Positions 6,913 through 14,887 of a stretch of 31,615 nt of DNA are shown in pieces (within the stretch, counting starts at the first letter, position 1; every line of letters begins with the position of its first letter). Below the pieces are notes generated by a model that searched no databases, was not told the origin of the DNA, and worked only from the letters and a program-made list of their open reading frames with translations. Source of the stretch: Bacillota bacterium (GTDB taxonomy: Bacteria > Bacillota > Clostridia > DSM-8532); the NCBI GenBank assembly GCA_023459915.1, contig JAEWSN010000070.1, forward strand, positions 1-31,615, in the 5' to 3' direction. Made by a program: the position numbers and the translations under genes.

Positions 6913-8976
6913 ATGAAAAAAAGACTGACGGGGTCAGACCCCATTCTCCTGCTGGTGCTTGGCGCCCTGGCGTTACGCTTTCCCATCTCCTTTTTCTTCG
7001 GGGAGGGCGTGACGCTGTTTGGGCTGATTTATTTCATTGCGCTGAGCATGTATGGGATTTGGCCTTCCGCGTTGTCGTTCCTTGGGATGGGTTTGGGCTA
7101 CTACTTTTTGGTGGATCAGGACATCGGGTTTCTCATCCTGATTGCGCGGCTGGTGTTGTCGACGGTCTCCTATGCCGTGTTCAAAAGGAACCTGATGGTC
7201 TCCGAACTTGCGGTGTGGCTGTTGGTGGGCATTCCCGGGTTCTGGATCGCCGCGGCGGCCGGTATGCTTTATGCCCCGGAACGGCTGTTTCTCCCGTTCG
7301 CCACAGAAATCGCCGTATCCATTCTGTGTGCGGTGAGCGCGGACATCCTCAACGCATACGGACTGCTCGACAAACTGCGCATGTTCTTGCGGTTTCGGAC
7401 GCGGCGTGCAGCCAACGGCACGTCAACCGCTGTCAAGACTGTCCGTGTGCCCATCCGACGCGTATTGCTTCACGCCTCATACGCACCGTTGCTTGCGGGT
7501 GTCAGCCTGTACTTGTTGTTGTCCGGTATTGCCGGCGAACGACGAATTCTCCAAACAGCCGAAACCATGCTCACCAATACCGAGCAGGGCATGCGCAACA
7601 TTGTCAATACCTGGTCCGAGCGGGATCGCCTGACGTTGCGGCTTGGGGGTGCCGTGGAGCAATTCAGGCTGCGGCGCGTGTATGAGAGTCTGGACATCAA
7701 CATCCACGGAGCCATGGTGCTGTATTCCGCAGAGGGAGACATCGCACAGCTTGTTGTGAGCGGACCGGCGGCAGTGAACGACCCGACGGCCGTGAACGCC
7801 CCAATCCAAAGCGGACGAACGGGCGTCACGCCTGATCCCTTGAACGATTTGCGGGCGTTTCAACCTGACAACATGTACGCCTTTCCATTGGGCAATGGGG
7901 TTGAAATGCTATCGGCGACAGGGGAAACCGGCGGGCTGCCGCGCTTCTGGCAGTCGGCGCTTTTCTCCAGAACCTTTTCGCTGGAGGGACAGCGTGTGGC
8001 ACTGCTGGTGCCGATACAGGTGCTCGATGCTTTTCTGGACCAGCAGGTGCAGCTGATGCTGACGGCGGGTCCATTTGTGCTGCTGACCTTGCTGCTGCTG
8101 ATCATCGTCAGCCGGAAACTGGAAACGTCCCTGAACCATCTGGCGGACGGTACCACTGAACTGCTTCGCAATCTCCACCAGGGCGGACAGCCGGATATCC
8201 CGAAAAGCGGCATTCTGGAAGTGGATGCGCTGGCAGAGAATTTCCTGTTCATGAACCGGACACTGGAGGAGCTGTTTGGAGAACTGCAAACCGTGAATGA
8301 TGATCTCGTGGTTCAGTCCGAGCAGCTGCGCAAATCGGAATCGGAGTTGTTCCGGCTGGCCCATTTTGACGTGCTCACCCAGCTGCCGAACCGGCAGTAT
8401 CTTCGGGTTCAGGCTTTCCGGATCCAGGAGGAGATGTCCCGGCAACAGGATTCCGGTCGTTTATCCCTGCTGCTGGTGGATCTTGACAAGTTCAAACCCA
8501 TCAATGACAGGTATGGCCATGCGGTGGGAGATATGGTGCTGCAGGAGGTTGGGCAGGTTTTCCGGGATGTCGTCGGAGATGAAGTGGATGCCGGGAATTT
8601 TTCCGCCCGCTTGGGTGGGGATGAGTTCGTCTCCGTGATTCGCCTCAAATCGCGCGAACAGGTGCGGGTGATCGCGGATGCGTTGATCAAGGCCCTGTCC
8701 ACGCCGTTCAACGTGGCGGATGTGTCGGTGACCATCGCCTGCAGTGTGGGTGTGAGCCATTACCCGGAAGATGGGCAGGAATTCAGTGTGCTGCTGCGCA
8801 GGGCGGACTTGGCGATGTACCAGGCGAAAGCGCGTGGCGGCAACTGTTGGGCTGAGTACACAGTGCCGGCCGAACAGCGCGACGGGGTCTATCCTGATAT
8901 GAAAAAGGAATTGGATGCCGGCGGTGAAGCCGCTATCCAGGCCGATTGGGATAAGGATGCGGGAGGTGCCGTATGA
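6913..8976 (+). CDS. Membrane-bound diguanylate cyclase (GGDEF)
   Basis: A 687-residue signalling enzyme predicted to make cyclic di-GMP from two GTP. Five or six membrane segments occupy about residues 10-165 and a further one about 185-210. An extracytoplasmic region of about 160 residues is followed by another membrane segment (about 380-400), a short signalling helix, and the GGDEF domain (about 490-660). The active-site motif is ARLGGDEFVSV near residue 568, intact. No RxxD inhibitory site precedes it, so classical product feedback is not expected. ATG 6913, with GGAG 4 bases upstream, is preferred over ATG 6856, which has no ribosome site. A palindrome copy gives TGSDPI at codons 6-11, directly before the first membrane segment. 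The stop overlaps the start of the binding lipoprotein (ATGA), implying coupled synthesis. Confidence 0.9.
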   Translation: MKKRLTGSDPILLLVLGALALRFPISFFFGEGVTLFGLIYFIALSMYGIWPSALSFLGMGLGYYFLVDQDIGFLILIARLVLSTVSYAVFKRNLMVSELAVWLLVGIPGFWIAAAAGMLYAPERLFLPFATEIAVSILCAVSADILNAYGLLDKLRMFLRFRTRRAANGTSTAVKTVRVPIRRVLLHASYAPLLAGVSLYLLLSGIAGERRILQTAETMLTNTEQGMRNIVNTWSERDRLTLRLGGAVEQFRLRRVYESLDINIHGAMVLYSAEGDIAQLVVSGPAAVNDPTAVNAPIQSGRTGVTPDPLNDLRAFQPDNMYAFPLGNGVEMLSATGETGGLPRFWQSALFSRTFSLEGQRVALLVPIQVLDAFLDQQVQLMLTAGPFVLLTLLLLIIVSRKLETSLNHLADGTTELLRNLHQGGQPDIPKSGILEVDALAENFLFMNRTLEELFGELQTVNDDLVVQSEQLRKSESELFRLAHFDVLTQLPNRQYLRVQAFRIQEEMSRQQDSGRLSLLLVDLDKFKPINDRYGHAVGDMVLQEVGQVFRDVVGDEVDAGNFSARLGGDEFVSVIRLKSREQVRVIADALIKALSTPFNVADVSVTIACSVGVSHYPEDGQEFSVLLRRADLAMYQAKARGGNCWAEYTVPAEQRDGVYPDMKKELDAGGEAAIQADWDKDAGGAV
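6930..6942. repeat. GGGGTCAGACCCC palindrome near a gene start (TGSDPI)
   Basis: An exact copy beginning at codon 6 of the diguanylate cyclase, read in the GSDP phase. Confidence 0.95.
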
Positions 8977-10283
8977 AGCATCAGCGAGCAGCGCTACTCC
9001 TGCTGATTGTGCTGTTACTGCCGCCAATGGCCGGCTGCGAATCCTACCGCAACGGCTGGGAGCCCTACCGGATGCGTGTGTCGGGGTCAGACCCCGCTGT
9101 GGGGTCAGACCCCACCGTGCGGCAAGCGGGGTCAGACCCCGTGACCCTGCTGATTTGGGGGGAGACGGATGCAGACTCTCTGGAAGCGTTCCGGCGGGAG
9201 CACCCGGAGGTGGTGATTGAGTATGAGCAGCAGGATGCCATCAACTGGGAGACGGAATGGATCGCCGCGTTGGCTGCCGATGCCGGGCCGGATGTGTTCG
9301 TCTATGAGTCGGAGCGCGCTGGGTGGGCGTCGTCACTGGATGTGTTGGAGGATTTGTCCGATGAGGCGTACAGTCTGGACAGCCTGCGAACGCTCATGAC
9401 CGATGCCGAATGGGCGGAGACCTGGTCGCTGGACAGGAAACGGCAACCCTTTTTGCCCATTTACGCCTATCCCGCGATGTTGTTTTACCGGGAAGACATC
9501 ATGCGCCAGAACGGCTTCCCCTCCGAGCCGGACGCGCTCGCCGCCTATTTGGCCGATCCCGTGCAGTGGATGGGCATGGTGCGCGAGCTCAAGTCGGCCG
9601 GGCATCTGGCCATGGAATGGCGGGAGTCTCCCTGGAATGTGGGGGCGCTTGTGGCGGTGCCGTTCACGCAAACCCTGGAATGGCACATGAAGCAAAACCA
9701 GTTCACACAAGTGCTGCAGCAGTCGGCACTCGCCAACCGGGAAGGGCTGGTGGCCAACATCAACATCTGGGATGAAGCGGGGAAGGTGGCCTTGCGCAAC
9801 GATGAGCTGGTGATGTTTTCCATGGGCGCCTGGGGCGTGGATTTGTTACAGGAATGGCTCCCGGAGCAGACTGGGAAATGGCGCGCAACCCGCTTGCCCG
9901 CGGGGTTGTCGGCGCAGTGGGGCACCCGCTGGATGTCCATGAACCAGGCCAGCGATCAAAAGGATCTGGCGTGGGAACTGATGGAATCCACCGTGTTTGC
10001 GGTTCGGACATATTATGCGGGACTGGAGGCGCAAGCCTACCCGTATTTCGGAAACCAGCAGGTATTCGCGCTTGTGCGGCAGATGCGGGAGGAGATGGTT
10101 CCCATGCTGCGCACGCCGCTCGATGCGCAGGTGGCAGACCTTTTCTGGAGTCAGCAGTATCTGCTGTACACAGGCAACATGCCGGCGGCGGATTTCATCG
10201 ACTATGTCAATCGGGAAATTGAGGCGCGGTTCGGCTTGGAATTGTCGGCGTTACGGGATATGATGTCACAGACAGAACCATAG
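8973..10283 (+). CDS. Extracellular solute-binding lipoprotein (family 1-like)
   Basis: A 436-residue lipoprotein resembling ABC-importer substrate-binding proteins for sugars. It has a signal peptide with lipobox PPMAGC (Cys22) and then a linker containing three GSDP units from three palindrome copies. The binding-protein fold begins at VTLLIWGETDADSLEAF. Typical segments are AADAGPDVFVYES, the hinge-like PIYAYPAMLFYREDIMRQNG, and the late WGTRWMSMNQASDQKDLAWE. GGGAGG precedes ATG 8973, and the start overlaps the stop of the diguanylate cyclase. No permease or ATPase for an importer is adjacent, so it may present a ligand to the membrane cyclase rather than to a transporter. That role is inference. 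Confidence 0.82.
   Translation: MKHQRAALLLLIVLLLPPMAGCESYRNGWEPYRMRVSGSDPAVGSDPTVRQAGSDPVTLLIWGETDADSLEAFRREHPEVVIEYEQQDAINWETEWIAALAADAGPDVFVYESERAGWASSLDVLEDLSDEAYSLDSLRTLMTDAEWAETWSLDRKRQPFLPIYAYPAMLFYREDIMRQNGFPSEPDALAAYLADPVQWMGMVRELKSAGHLAMEWRESPWNVGALVAVPFTQTLEWHMKQNQFTQVLQQSALANREGLVANINIWDEAGKVALRNDELVMFSMGAWGVDLLQEWLPEQTGKWRATRLPAGLSAQWGTRWMSMNQASDQKDLAWELMESTVFAVRTYYAGLEAQAYPYFGNQQVFALVRQMREEMVPMLRTPLDAQVADLFWSQQYLLYTGNMPAADFIDYVNREIEARFGLELSALRDMMSQTEP
9083..9140. repeat. Three GGGGTCAGACCCC palindromes in 58 bases
   Basis: Exact copies at 9083-9095, 9101-9113 and 9128-9140, all in the same orientation and all read as GSDP. They build the linker after the lipidated cysteine of the binding protein. 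The spacers differ (5 and 14 bases). Confidence 0.96.
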
Positions 10284-10311
10284 TGGCTGCATGGGCGAAC
10301 GCAGGTGACAG

Positions 10312-11364
10312 ATGACGGTTTCAACATGGTTGGCAAAAATACCGGGTGTACCACGGACGGTGGGGCTGGATGCTCCGGTCAATGGGTTCTCTTTTCGTAC
10401 CAGCGACAATCCCTTTGACGCCAGCCCGTTTCGGGAAACGAACCCGTTTGACGGGGGGAGTCCTTTCAGCGGGGAGAGTCCTTTCGTCAATGGAAATCCT
10501 TTTGGCGACGGCAGCCCCTTCCAGGGCGGGGATCCCTTCCAGGGCAACAATCCATTCGGCAATGGGGAGTTCAATCCTTTTGCCTACAACATGCCGTTTC
10601 AGGGCATGGAGCATTTCTTCGGCGCGTTCTTTGTGGGCATGCTTGTCTTCTGGCTCATTGTGACGCTGGCCATTTCCATTCTGGGCATCATCTGCCTGTG
10701 GCGGTTGTTCAAAAAGGCCGGACAGCCCGGATGGAAGAGTCTCATTCCCATCTACAACACCTATGTGATGTTGCGGATTGCAGGCTGCCCCGGCTGGTGG
10801 CTGTGGCTGTACTTCGTGCCCTATGTGAATCTGGTGGTGCCCATTCTGGCCGCGGACGCGTTTGTGAAGGCGTATGGCCGCATGGGGCTGGGACCGGTAT
10901 TGATGTACATCTTCCTGTCGCCATTCTATTTGCCATACCTGGCGTTTTCCAGAAATGTGCAGTATGTGGGACCGTTCCCGTGGGGGAGCGGTTTCTACGG
11001 TGGCCCGGCGAACATGACGGGTGACCCGTTCGGGCCGGGGTATCAGCCGGGAGCGTATCCGCAAGGCGGGTATCAACCGGGTGGGTATCCGTCGGGGAGC
11101 GATTATCCGGGTGGGAGTTACCCAGGGGGGAGTTACCCGGGAGGGAATAGACAAGCAGCGTTCCAGCCGGCAGGCAATCAGCCAACCGACTACCAACAGA
11201 CCGGGTACCAACAGACCGGGTACCAACAGACCGGGTATGAACCAGCAGTGTTCCAGCCTGGCGGATACACGCCAGCCGGTTACCAACAAGGCGTGCCCGC
11301 AACGCAAGCCAATCAGGCGTCACAGCCGGCGGCCACGCCCGATGATGCGGAAGACAAACCGTGA
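10312..11364 (+). CDS. DUF5684-like membrane protein with NPF/SPF repeats and Gly-Tyr-Gln tail
   Basis: A 350-residue protein of unknown function. Residues about 25-90 contain imperfect repeats of the form (N/S/D)PF-xG (NPFDGGSPF, NPFGDGSPF, DPFQGNNPF). The central 100-220 region matches the DUF5684 pattern: a membrane helix, WRLFKKAGQPGWKSLIPIYN, GWWLWLYFVPYVN, then AYGRMGLGP and YLPYLAFSRNVQYVGP, with three or four hydrophobic segments. The C-terminal 120 residues are rich in Gly, Tyr, Gln and Pro with TGYQQ units from 15-bp repeats. AGGTG lies 5 bases before ATG 10312. The next gene is a paralogue with the same core and a different tail. Confidence 0.78.
   Translation: MTVSTWLAKIPGVPRTVGLDAPVNGFSFRTSDNPFDASPFRETNPFDGGSPFSGESPFVNGNPFGDGSPFQGGDPFQGNNPFGNGEFNPFAYNMPFQGMEHFFGAFFVGMLVFWLIVTLAISILGIICLWRLFKKAGQPGWKSLIPIYNTYVMLRIAGCPGWWLWLYFVPYVNLVVPILAADAFVKAYGRMGLGPVLMYIFLSPFYLPYLAFSRNVQYVGPFPWGSGFYGGPANMTGDPFGPGYQPGAYPQGGYQPGGYPSGSDYPGGSYPGGSYPGGNRQAAFQPAGNQPTDYQQTGYQQTGYQQTGYEPAVFQPGGYTPAGYQQGVPATQANQASQPAATPDDAEDKP
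11191..11235 (+). repeat. 15-bp coding tandem repeat (YQQTG)
   Basis: Three identical copies of TACCAACAGACCGGG in the tail of the first DUF5684-like protein. Identity of the copies suggests recent expansion. Confidence 0.95.
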
Positions 11365-11421
11365 GAGGTTCCAACAGACCTTTGAGAATATCACCACAAC
11401 CGTGTTTTGTGGATTTTCACG

Positions 11422-11450
11422 TTTACAGGCGAACCGCGATTTGGTATGGT
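11422..11450 (+). promoter_or_regulatory. Promoter for the second DUF5684-like gene
   Basis: TTTACA (11422-11427), a 17-base spacer, and TATGGT (11445-11450) in the 181-base gap between the paralogues, about 95 bases before the start codon. Confidence 0.65.
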
Positions 11451-11545
11451 GAAAGCAGGAAGTGAATTAACAAATTCGGTTCTGACTCAACCCAATACCG
11501 CTTTACTGACAATCCATCCGTCATCATGAAGGGAGTCGCGTTGCC

Positions 11546-12394
11546 ATGTATTCTTATGATTACAGCTACAACTACGACATGGGGGCCGTACCGCCCGGCG
11601 TCACCATTGTCAGTCTGCTCATCAGCGTGTTCTATCTCTTCTGCATGTGGCGGATGTTCACCAAGGCCGGCGAGGCGGGGTGGAAATCAATCATTCCCAT
11701 CTACAACTACTACATCATGCTGAAAATCGGCGGAAAGCCCGGCTGGTGGCTGCTGTTGATGTTCATTCCGCTGGTGAATGTGGTGGTGTCGTTCATGGCA
11801 CTCTCCGCGTTTTTGTCCGCCTATGGTCGAACCGGCGCGGGCCCGGTCCTGCTGATGATTTTCTTTGGATTTGTCTATCTGCCGTACCTCGCGTTTTCGG
11901 GAAATGTGCAGTATGTGGGCGCGGGTGGCTATGGCGGCGGCGGATACGGCCAGCCGTATGGCCAAGGGCAGTACGGGCAGAATCAGTATGGACAGAATCA
12001 ATATGGTCAGAATCAGTACGGACAGAACCAATATGGACAGAACCAATATGGACAGAATCAATACGGGCAGCAGCCTTATGGTCAGAATCAGTATGGCCAG
12101 CAATCCTATGGGCAGAGCCAGTACGGGCAACAGTCTTACGGACAACAGCCGTATGGCCAGGGCCAGAACGGCCAGCAACCCTACGGGCAGCCGGGAGGAC
12201 AACCCTATGCCCAGGGACAGTATCCCCAGCAGCCGCAACCATATCCCCAAAACCAATATCCTCAGAACCAATATTCTCAGAACCAGTATCCGCAAAATCA
12301 ATATCCCCAGAATCAATATGGGCAGAATCAGGTTGGTCAGCCCCAATACCCGCAGAATCAGGTTCCGCAAAATCCGAATCCCCCGCAGACATGA
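11546..12394 (+). CDS. DUF5684-like membrane protein with YGQNQ/YPQNQ tail
   Basis: A 282-residue paralogue of the preceding protein. Residues about 15-125 hold the same core (WRMFTKAGEAGWKSIIPIYN, GWWLLLMFIPLVN, AYGRTGAGP, YLPYLAFSGNVQYVG), with three or four membrane segments. The N-terminal repeat region is missing. The C-terminal 150 residues are almost entirely Gln, Tyr, Gly, Asn and Pro, built from 15-bp units encoding YGQNQ and later YPQNQ. Such tails are expected to be disordered. AGGGAG is 12 bases before ATG 11546, a little far. The gene has its own promoter. Function unknown. Confidence 0.78.
   Translation: MYSYDYSYNYDMGAVPPGVTIVSLLISVFYLFCMWRMFTKAGEAGWKSIIPIYNYYIMLKIGGKPGWWLLLMFIPLVNVVVSFMALSAFLSAYGRTGAGPVLLMIFFGFVYLPYLAFSGNVQYVGAGGYGGGGYGQPYGQGQYGQNQYGQNQYGQNQYGQNQYGQNQYGQNQYGQQPYGQNQYGQQSYGQSQYGQQSYGQQPYGQGQNGQQPYGQPGGQPYAQGQYPQQPQPYPQNQYPQNQYSQNQYPQNQYPQNQYGQNQVGQPQYPQNQVPQNPNPPQT
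11947..12370 (+). repeat. 15-bp coding tandem repeat array (YGQNQ/YPQNQ)
   Basis: More than 20 imperfect 15-bp units of the type CAGTATGGACAGAAT, changing to CAGTATCCCCAGAAC in the distal part. Synonymous differences between units show that the peptide pattern has been retained while the DNA has drifted. Confidence 0.95.
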
Positions 12395-12413
12395 TGGGGA
12401 AGCCAGTTGAATC

Positions 12414-12489
12414 GGGGTCAGGCCCCTGGAACTCTTTTGGGGTCAGACCCCATGTGCAGGGAGGCCTCGTGGATACGGGGTCAGACCCC
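12414..12489. repeat. Intergenic cluster of three palindromes
   Basis: A variant GGGGTCAGGCCCC (12414-12426) and two exact copies (12439-12451 and 12477-12489) fill most of the 100-base gap before the hydrolase gene. The last ends 5 bases before its ATG and occupies the place where a ribosome site would be. Confidence 0.95.
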
Positions 12490-12494
12490 ATGCG

Positions 12495-13871
12495 ATGAAG
12501 ATGGACAAACTGAAACGTGGCAAGTTCCTATCCGAATACAGTGAAGCCTGCACAACCCGTAGAAACGGCCGTCGCCGTGTCCTCCGGGTTGTGTTGTGTT
12601 GTCTGCTCCTGCTGGTGCCGCCGGTATTTCTGGCCTGGCTCATCGACCTGTGGTGGCCCGGGTGGATTCTTGTGGGGGCTCTTTTTATCGCGGGCATATG
12701 GCTGCTCGTGAAGCTGTCGGAGCCCAGGGTTGTCCGTGTCGAAGACATGCGGTTCATCAAGCGCCGTCGTCGCAAGGTGTTTTTTGCGGGGGTGTTGATC
12801 GGGCTCTACGCGGTTGTGGTGCTGTTCCGACCGGATCCTGCCGTTTCCTTTGCTGGAACCGTTGTGCGGGAGGGCATCCGGATGGTGGTGCAATCGCCCA
12901 TGGTGGATGGCGGACTGCTTGGCCAGGGCGACAAAATGCAGTATGGGAGCAGATGGCAGGTGCCGGAAGGATATGCCAACACGCGGATTCAATTGGAAAC
13001 CTGTGCAGTGGAATGGCTCCAGCAGGTCAGTCCGGGTGTGGATCCGGGGCAGCCGATCCGTCCGGACGCGGAGCCGGGGCAGCCGATCCATCCGGGCACG
13101 GAGCCGGGGCAGCCGGACAATCAGGCGGAAAGTCCCGATGCCACGGCCCGTCAAACGGAACGTGTGGTGTATCAGCTGCATGGCGGCGGCTATGTGTATG
13201 GGTTCTTCGACATGTATCGCGATTTCGCCATGCGCTGGTCGAAACTGGCTGGTGGGGCGGACGTTGTCTCATTGGATTACCGCATCGCGCCGGCGCACAC
13301 CCATCCCGCCGCGCTCGAGGACGCCCTGCAGGGGTGGGATTTCCTGATGGCACAAGGCTATTCGCCGGAGAACATCCTGGTCGTGGGGGACAGTGCGGGT
13401 GGCAACCTGTCACTGGCATTGGGACTGGCGCTTCGGGACAAGGAAATGGATCTCCCCGGTGCCATGGTGGTGATGTCTCCCTGGGCGGATCTGTCCGCCA
13501 AAGGCACCTCGCATCGGGAGAACATTTACCGGGATCCCATGTTTGGCGTGCGGAAGGGCACGCCGCTGCCGGAAGAGGCATTACCGCCGATCTACGCGGG
13601 AACAGCGGATTTGACGGATCCCTGGTTGTCCCCGGTCTATGGGGAATTCCATGGGTTCCCGGACATGCTGATTCAGGTGGGAACCGAGGAAGTGCTGCTG
13701 TCAGACAGCCAAACCGTGCATGAAAAAGCCGTTTCTGCAGGCGTGGACGCGACCCTGACCGTCTATCCCGGCATGTTCCACATGTTCCAGCTGTTCCGGG
13801 ACGTGTTGCCGGAGAGCCGGGCAGCCTGGCGCGAAGCCGGCGCGTTTGTATCCTCGCATTTCCTCGAATGA
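12495..13871 (+). CDS. Membrane-anchored alpha/beta hydrolase, HSL/GDSAG esterase family
   Basis: A 458-residue protein. Residues 1-110 contain a basic start and about three hydrophobic segments. The catalytic domain begins after a Pro/Gly/Gln linker made of 30-bp repeats (PGQPI units). Hormone-sensitive-lipase family features are the oxyanion motif HGGGYVYG, then DYRIAPAHTHPAALED, the nucleophile motif GDSAGGN, GTEEVLLSDS (candidate catalytic Asp) and YPGMFHMF (candidate His). It should hydrolyse a carboxyl ester; the substrate is unknown. The start ATG 12495 lacks a clear ribosome site because a palindrome copy lies immediately upstream. It converges with the AmmeMemoRadiSam genes with only 33 bases between stops. 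Confidence 0.88.
   Translation: MKMDKLKRGKFLSEYSEACTTRRNGRRRVLRVVLCCLLLLVPPVFLAWLIDLWWPGWILVGALFIAGIWLLVKLSEPRVVRVEDMRFIKRRRRKVFFAGVLIGLYAVVVLFRPDPAVSFAGTVVREGIRMVVQSPMVDGGLLGQGDKMQYGSRWQVPEGYANTRIQLETCAVEWLQQVSPGVDPGQPIRPDAEPGQPIHPGTEPGQPDNQAESPDATARQTERVVYQLHGGGYVYGFFDMYRDFAMRWSKLAGGADVVSLDYRIAPAHTHPAALEDALQGWDFLMAQGYSPENILVVGDSAGGNLSLALGLALRDKEMDLPGAMVVMSPWADLSAKGTSHRENIYRDPMFGVRKGTPLPEEALPPIYAGTADLTDPWLSPVYGEFHGFPDMLIQVGTEEVLLSDSQTVHEKAVSAGVDATLTVYPGMFHMFQLFRDVLPESRAAWREAGAFVSSHFLE
13034..13112 (+). repeat. 30-bp coding repeat (PGQPI units)
   Basis: Two and a half copies of a 30-bp unit beginning CCGGGGCAGCCGATCC in the linker between the membrane part and catalytic domain of the hydrolase. 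Confidence 0.85.
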
Positions 13872-13904
13872 GGCATGTGGTGCGGGAAACGGGCATGGAT
13901 TCGG

Positions 13905-14810
13905 CTACACATTTCCCAGAATGACGGTATCCAGATGTCTGTGGGCAATCTCCGCCAGTTTTTTCAGACGGGGAATCCCAATCGGTGCCGGTTCTGTCAT
14001 GTGCCAGTCCGGATGGTGGCGCGACAGGTGCAGCGGAATATGGGGACTCAGATTGGCCAGCCAGGCCGCAAGCGCGTCGATCTCCGATTCATCGTCGTTG
14101 AGTCCGGGAATGACCAGCGTCGTGATTTCCACGTGGCAATGGGCGTGCGCATGCTTCACGGTTTCGAGCACGGGTTCGAGCCGACCACCGCACAGCTTTT
14201 GATAGAACTCGGGGCGAAATGCCTTGATGTCCACGTTCATGGCGTCCACATGGGGCAGCAAAGCCAGCAGTGGCGCGAGATTGATGAATCCGTTGGTGAC
14301 GAGCACCGGGACGAGCCCGGCTTCGTGCAGCAGCATTGCGCAGTCCCGTACGTATTCGTACCAAATGGTGGGTTCATTGTAGGTGAAGGCCACCCCGATG
14401 TTGCCGTCCGCCACGGTTTCCTTGGCCAGCCGCAGCAGCTCCACAGGCGGGATGAAACAGCCGGGCATCTCTTGCTGGGAAATTTGCCAATTCTGGCAGA
14501 ACTGGCAGGTAAAATTGCAGCCGAACGTGCCGACGGAAAGAATGTGCCGGCCGGGATGGAATCTGGCCAGCGGTTTCTTCTCAATGGGGTCCAGCGCGAG
14601 CGAGGTCACCATCCCGTAATTGCGCACCATCAGTGTGCCGTCGTGGTTTTCGCGGGACAGGCATCGGGAAACCTGACCGGGAGAGAGGACGCACTGATGG
14701 GGGCACAACAGGCAGCGAACCTGCCGGTGGGGCATTGGTTCCTGATAGGCCGCTTTGCGTCTGTGTCGGATTGCTTCCGGGATTGGGTTCATGGCTGCTT
14801 CCGGGTTCAT
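13905..14810 (-). CDS. amrS: AmmeMemoRadiSam system radical SAM enzyme
   Basis: A radical S-adenosylmethionine enzyme of the conserved AmmeMemoRadiSam system, whose biochemical product is not established. The iron-sulfur motif is CNFTCQFCQNW (CxxxCxxC). An upstream cysteine motif (CLLCPHQCVLSPGQ) is also characteristic, as are VAFTYNEPTIWYEY, DIKAFRPEFY and LVIPGLNDDE. Start ATG 14810 is chosen because AGGAG lies 7 bases before it; ATG 14891 would overlap the upstream stop (ATGA) but has a weak site and adds 27 residues with no family match. It is transcribed together with the fused protein B-A gene directly upstream on the minus strand. Confidence 0.92.
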   Translation of the reverse strand: MNPEAAMNPIPEAIRHRRKAAYQEPMPHRQVRCLLCPHQCVLSPGQVSRCLSRENHDGTLMVRNYGMVTSLALDPIEKKPLARFHPGRHILSVGTFGCNFTCQFCQNWQISQQEMPGCFIPPVELLRLAKETVADGNIGVAFTYNEPTIWYEYVRDCAMLLHEAGLVPVLVTNGFINLAPLLALLPHVDAMNVDIKAFRPEFYQKLCGGRLEPVLETVKHAHAHCHVEITTLVIPGLNDDESEIDALAAWLANLSPHIPLHLSRHHPDWHMTEPAPIGIPRLKKLAEIAHRHLDTVILGNV

Positions 14811-14887
14811 GGGCTTGCTCCTGGGTTCACTGATGGCTCCTGCGCTTTGGTCCTGATGATGGGTGCTATTTGTTTGCCGCGGCGGGT

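Noticed and set aside
11947..12370. CRISPR array suggested by regular repeats
   Set aside because: Units are 15 bp with no unique spacers and are in frame within a protein.
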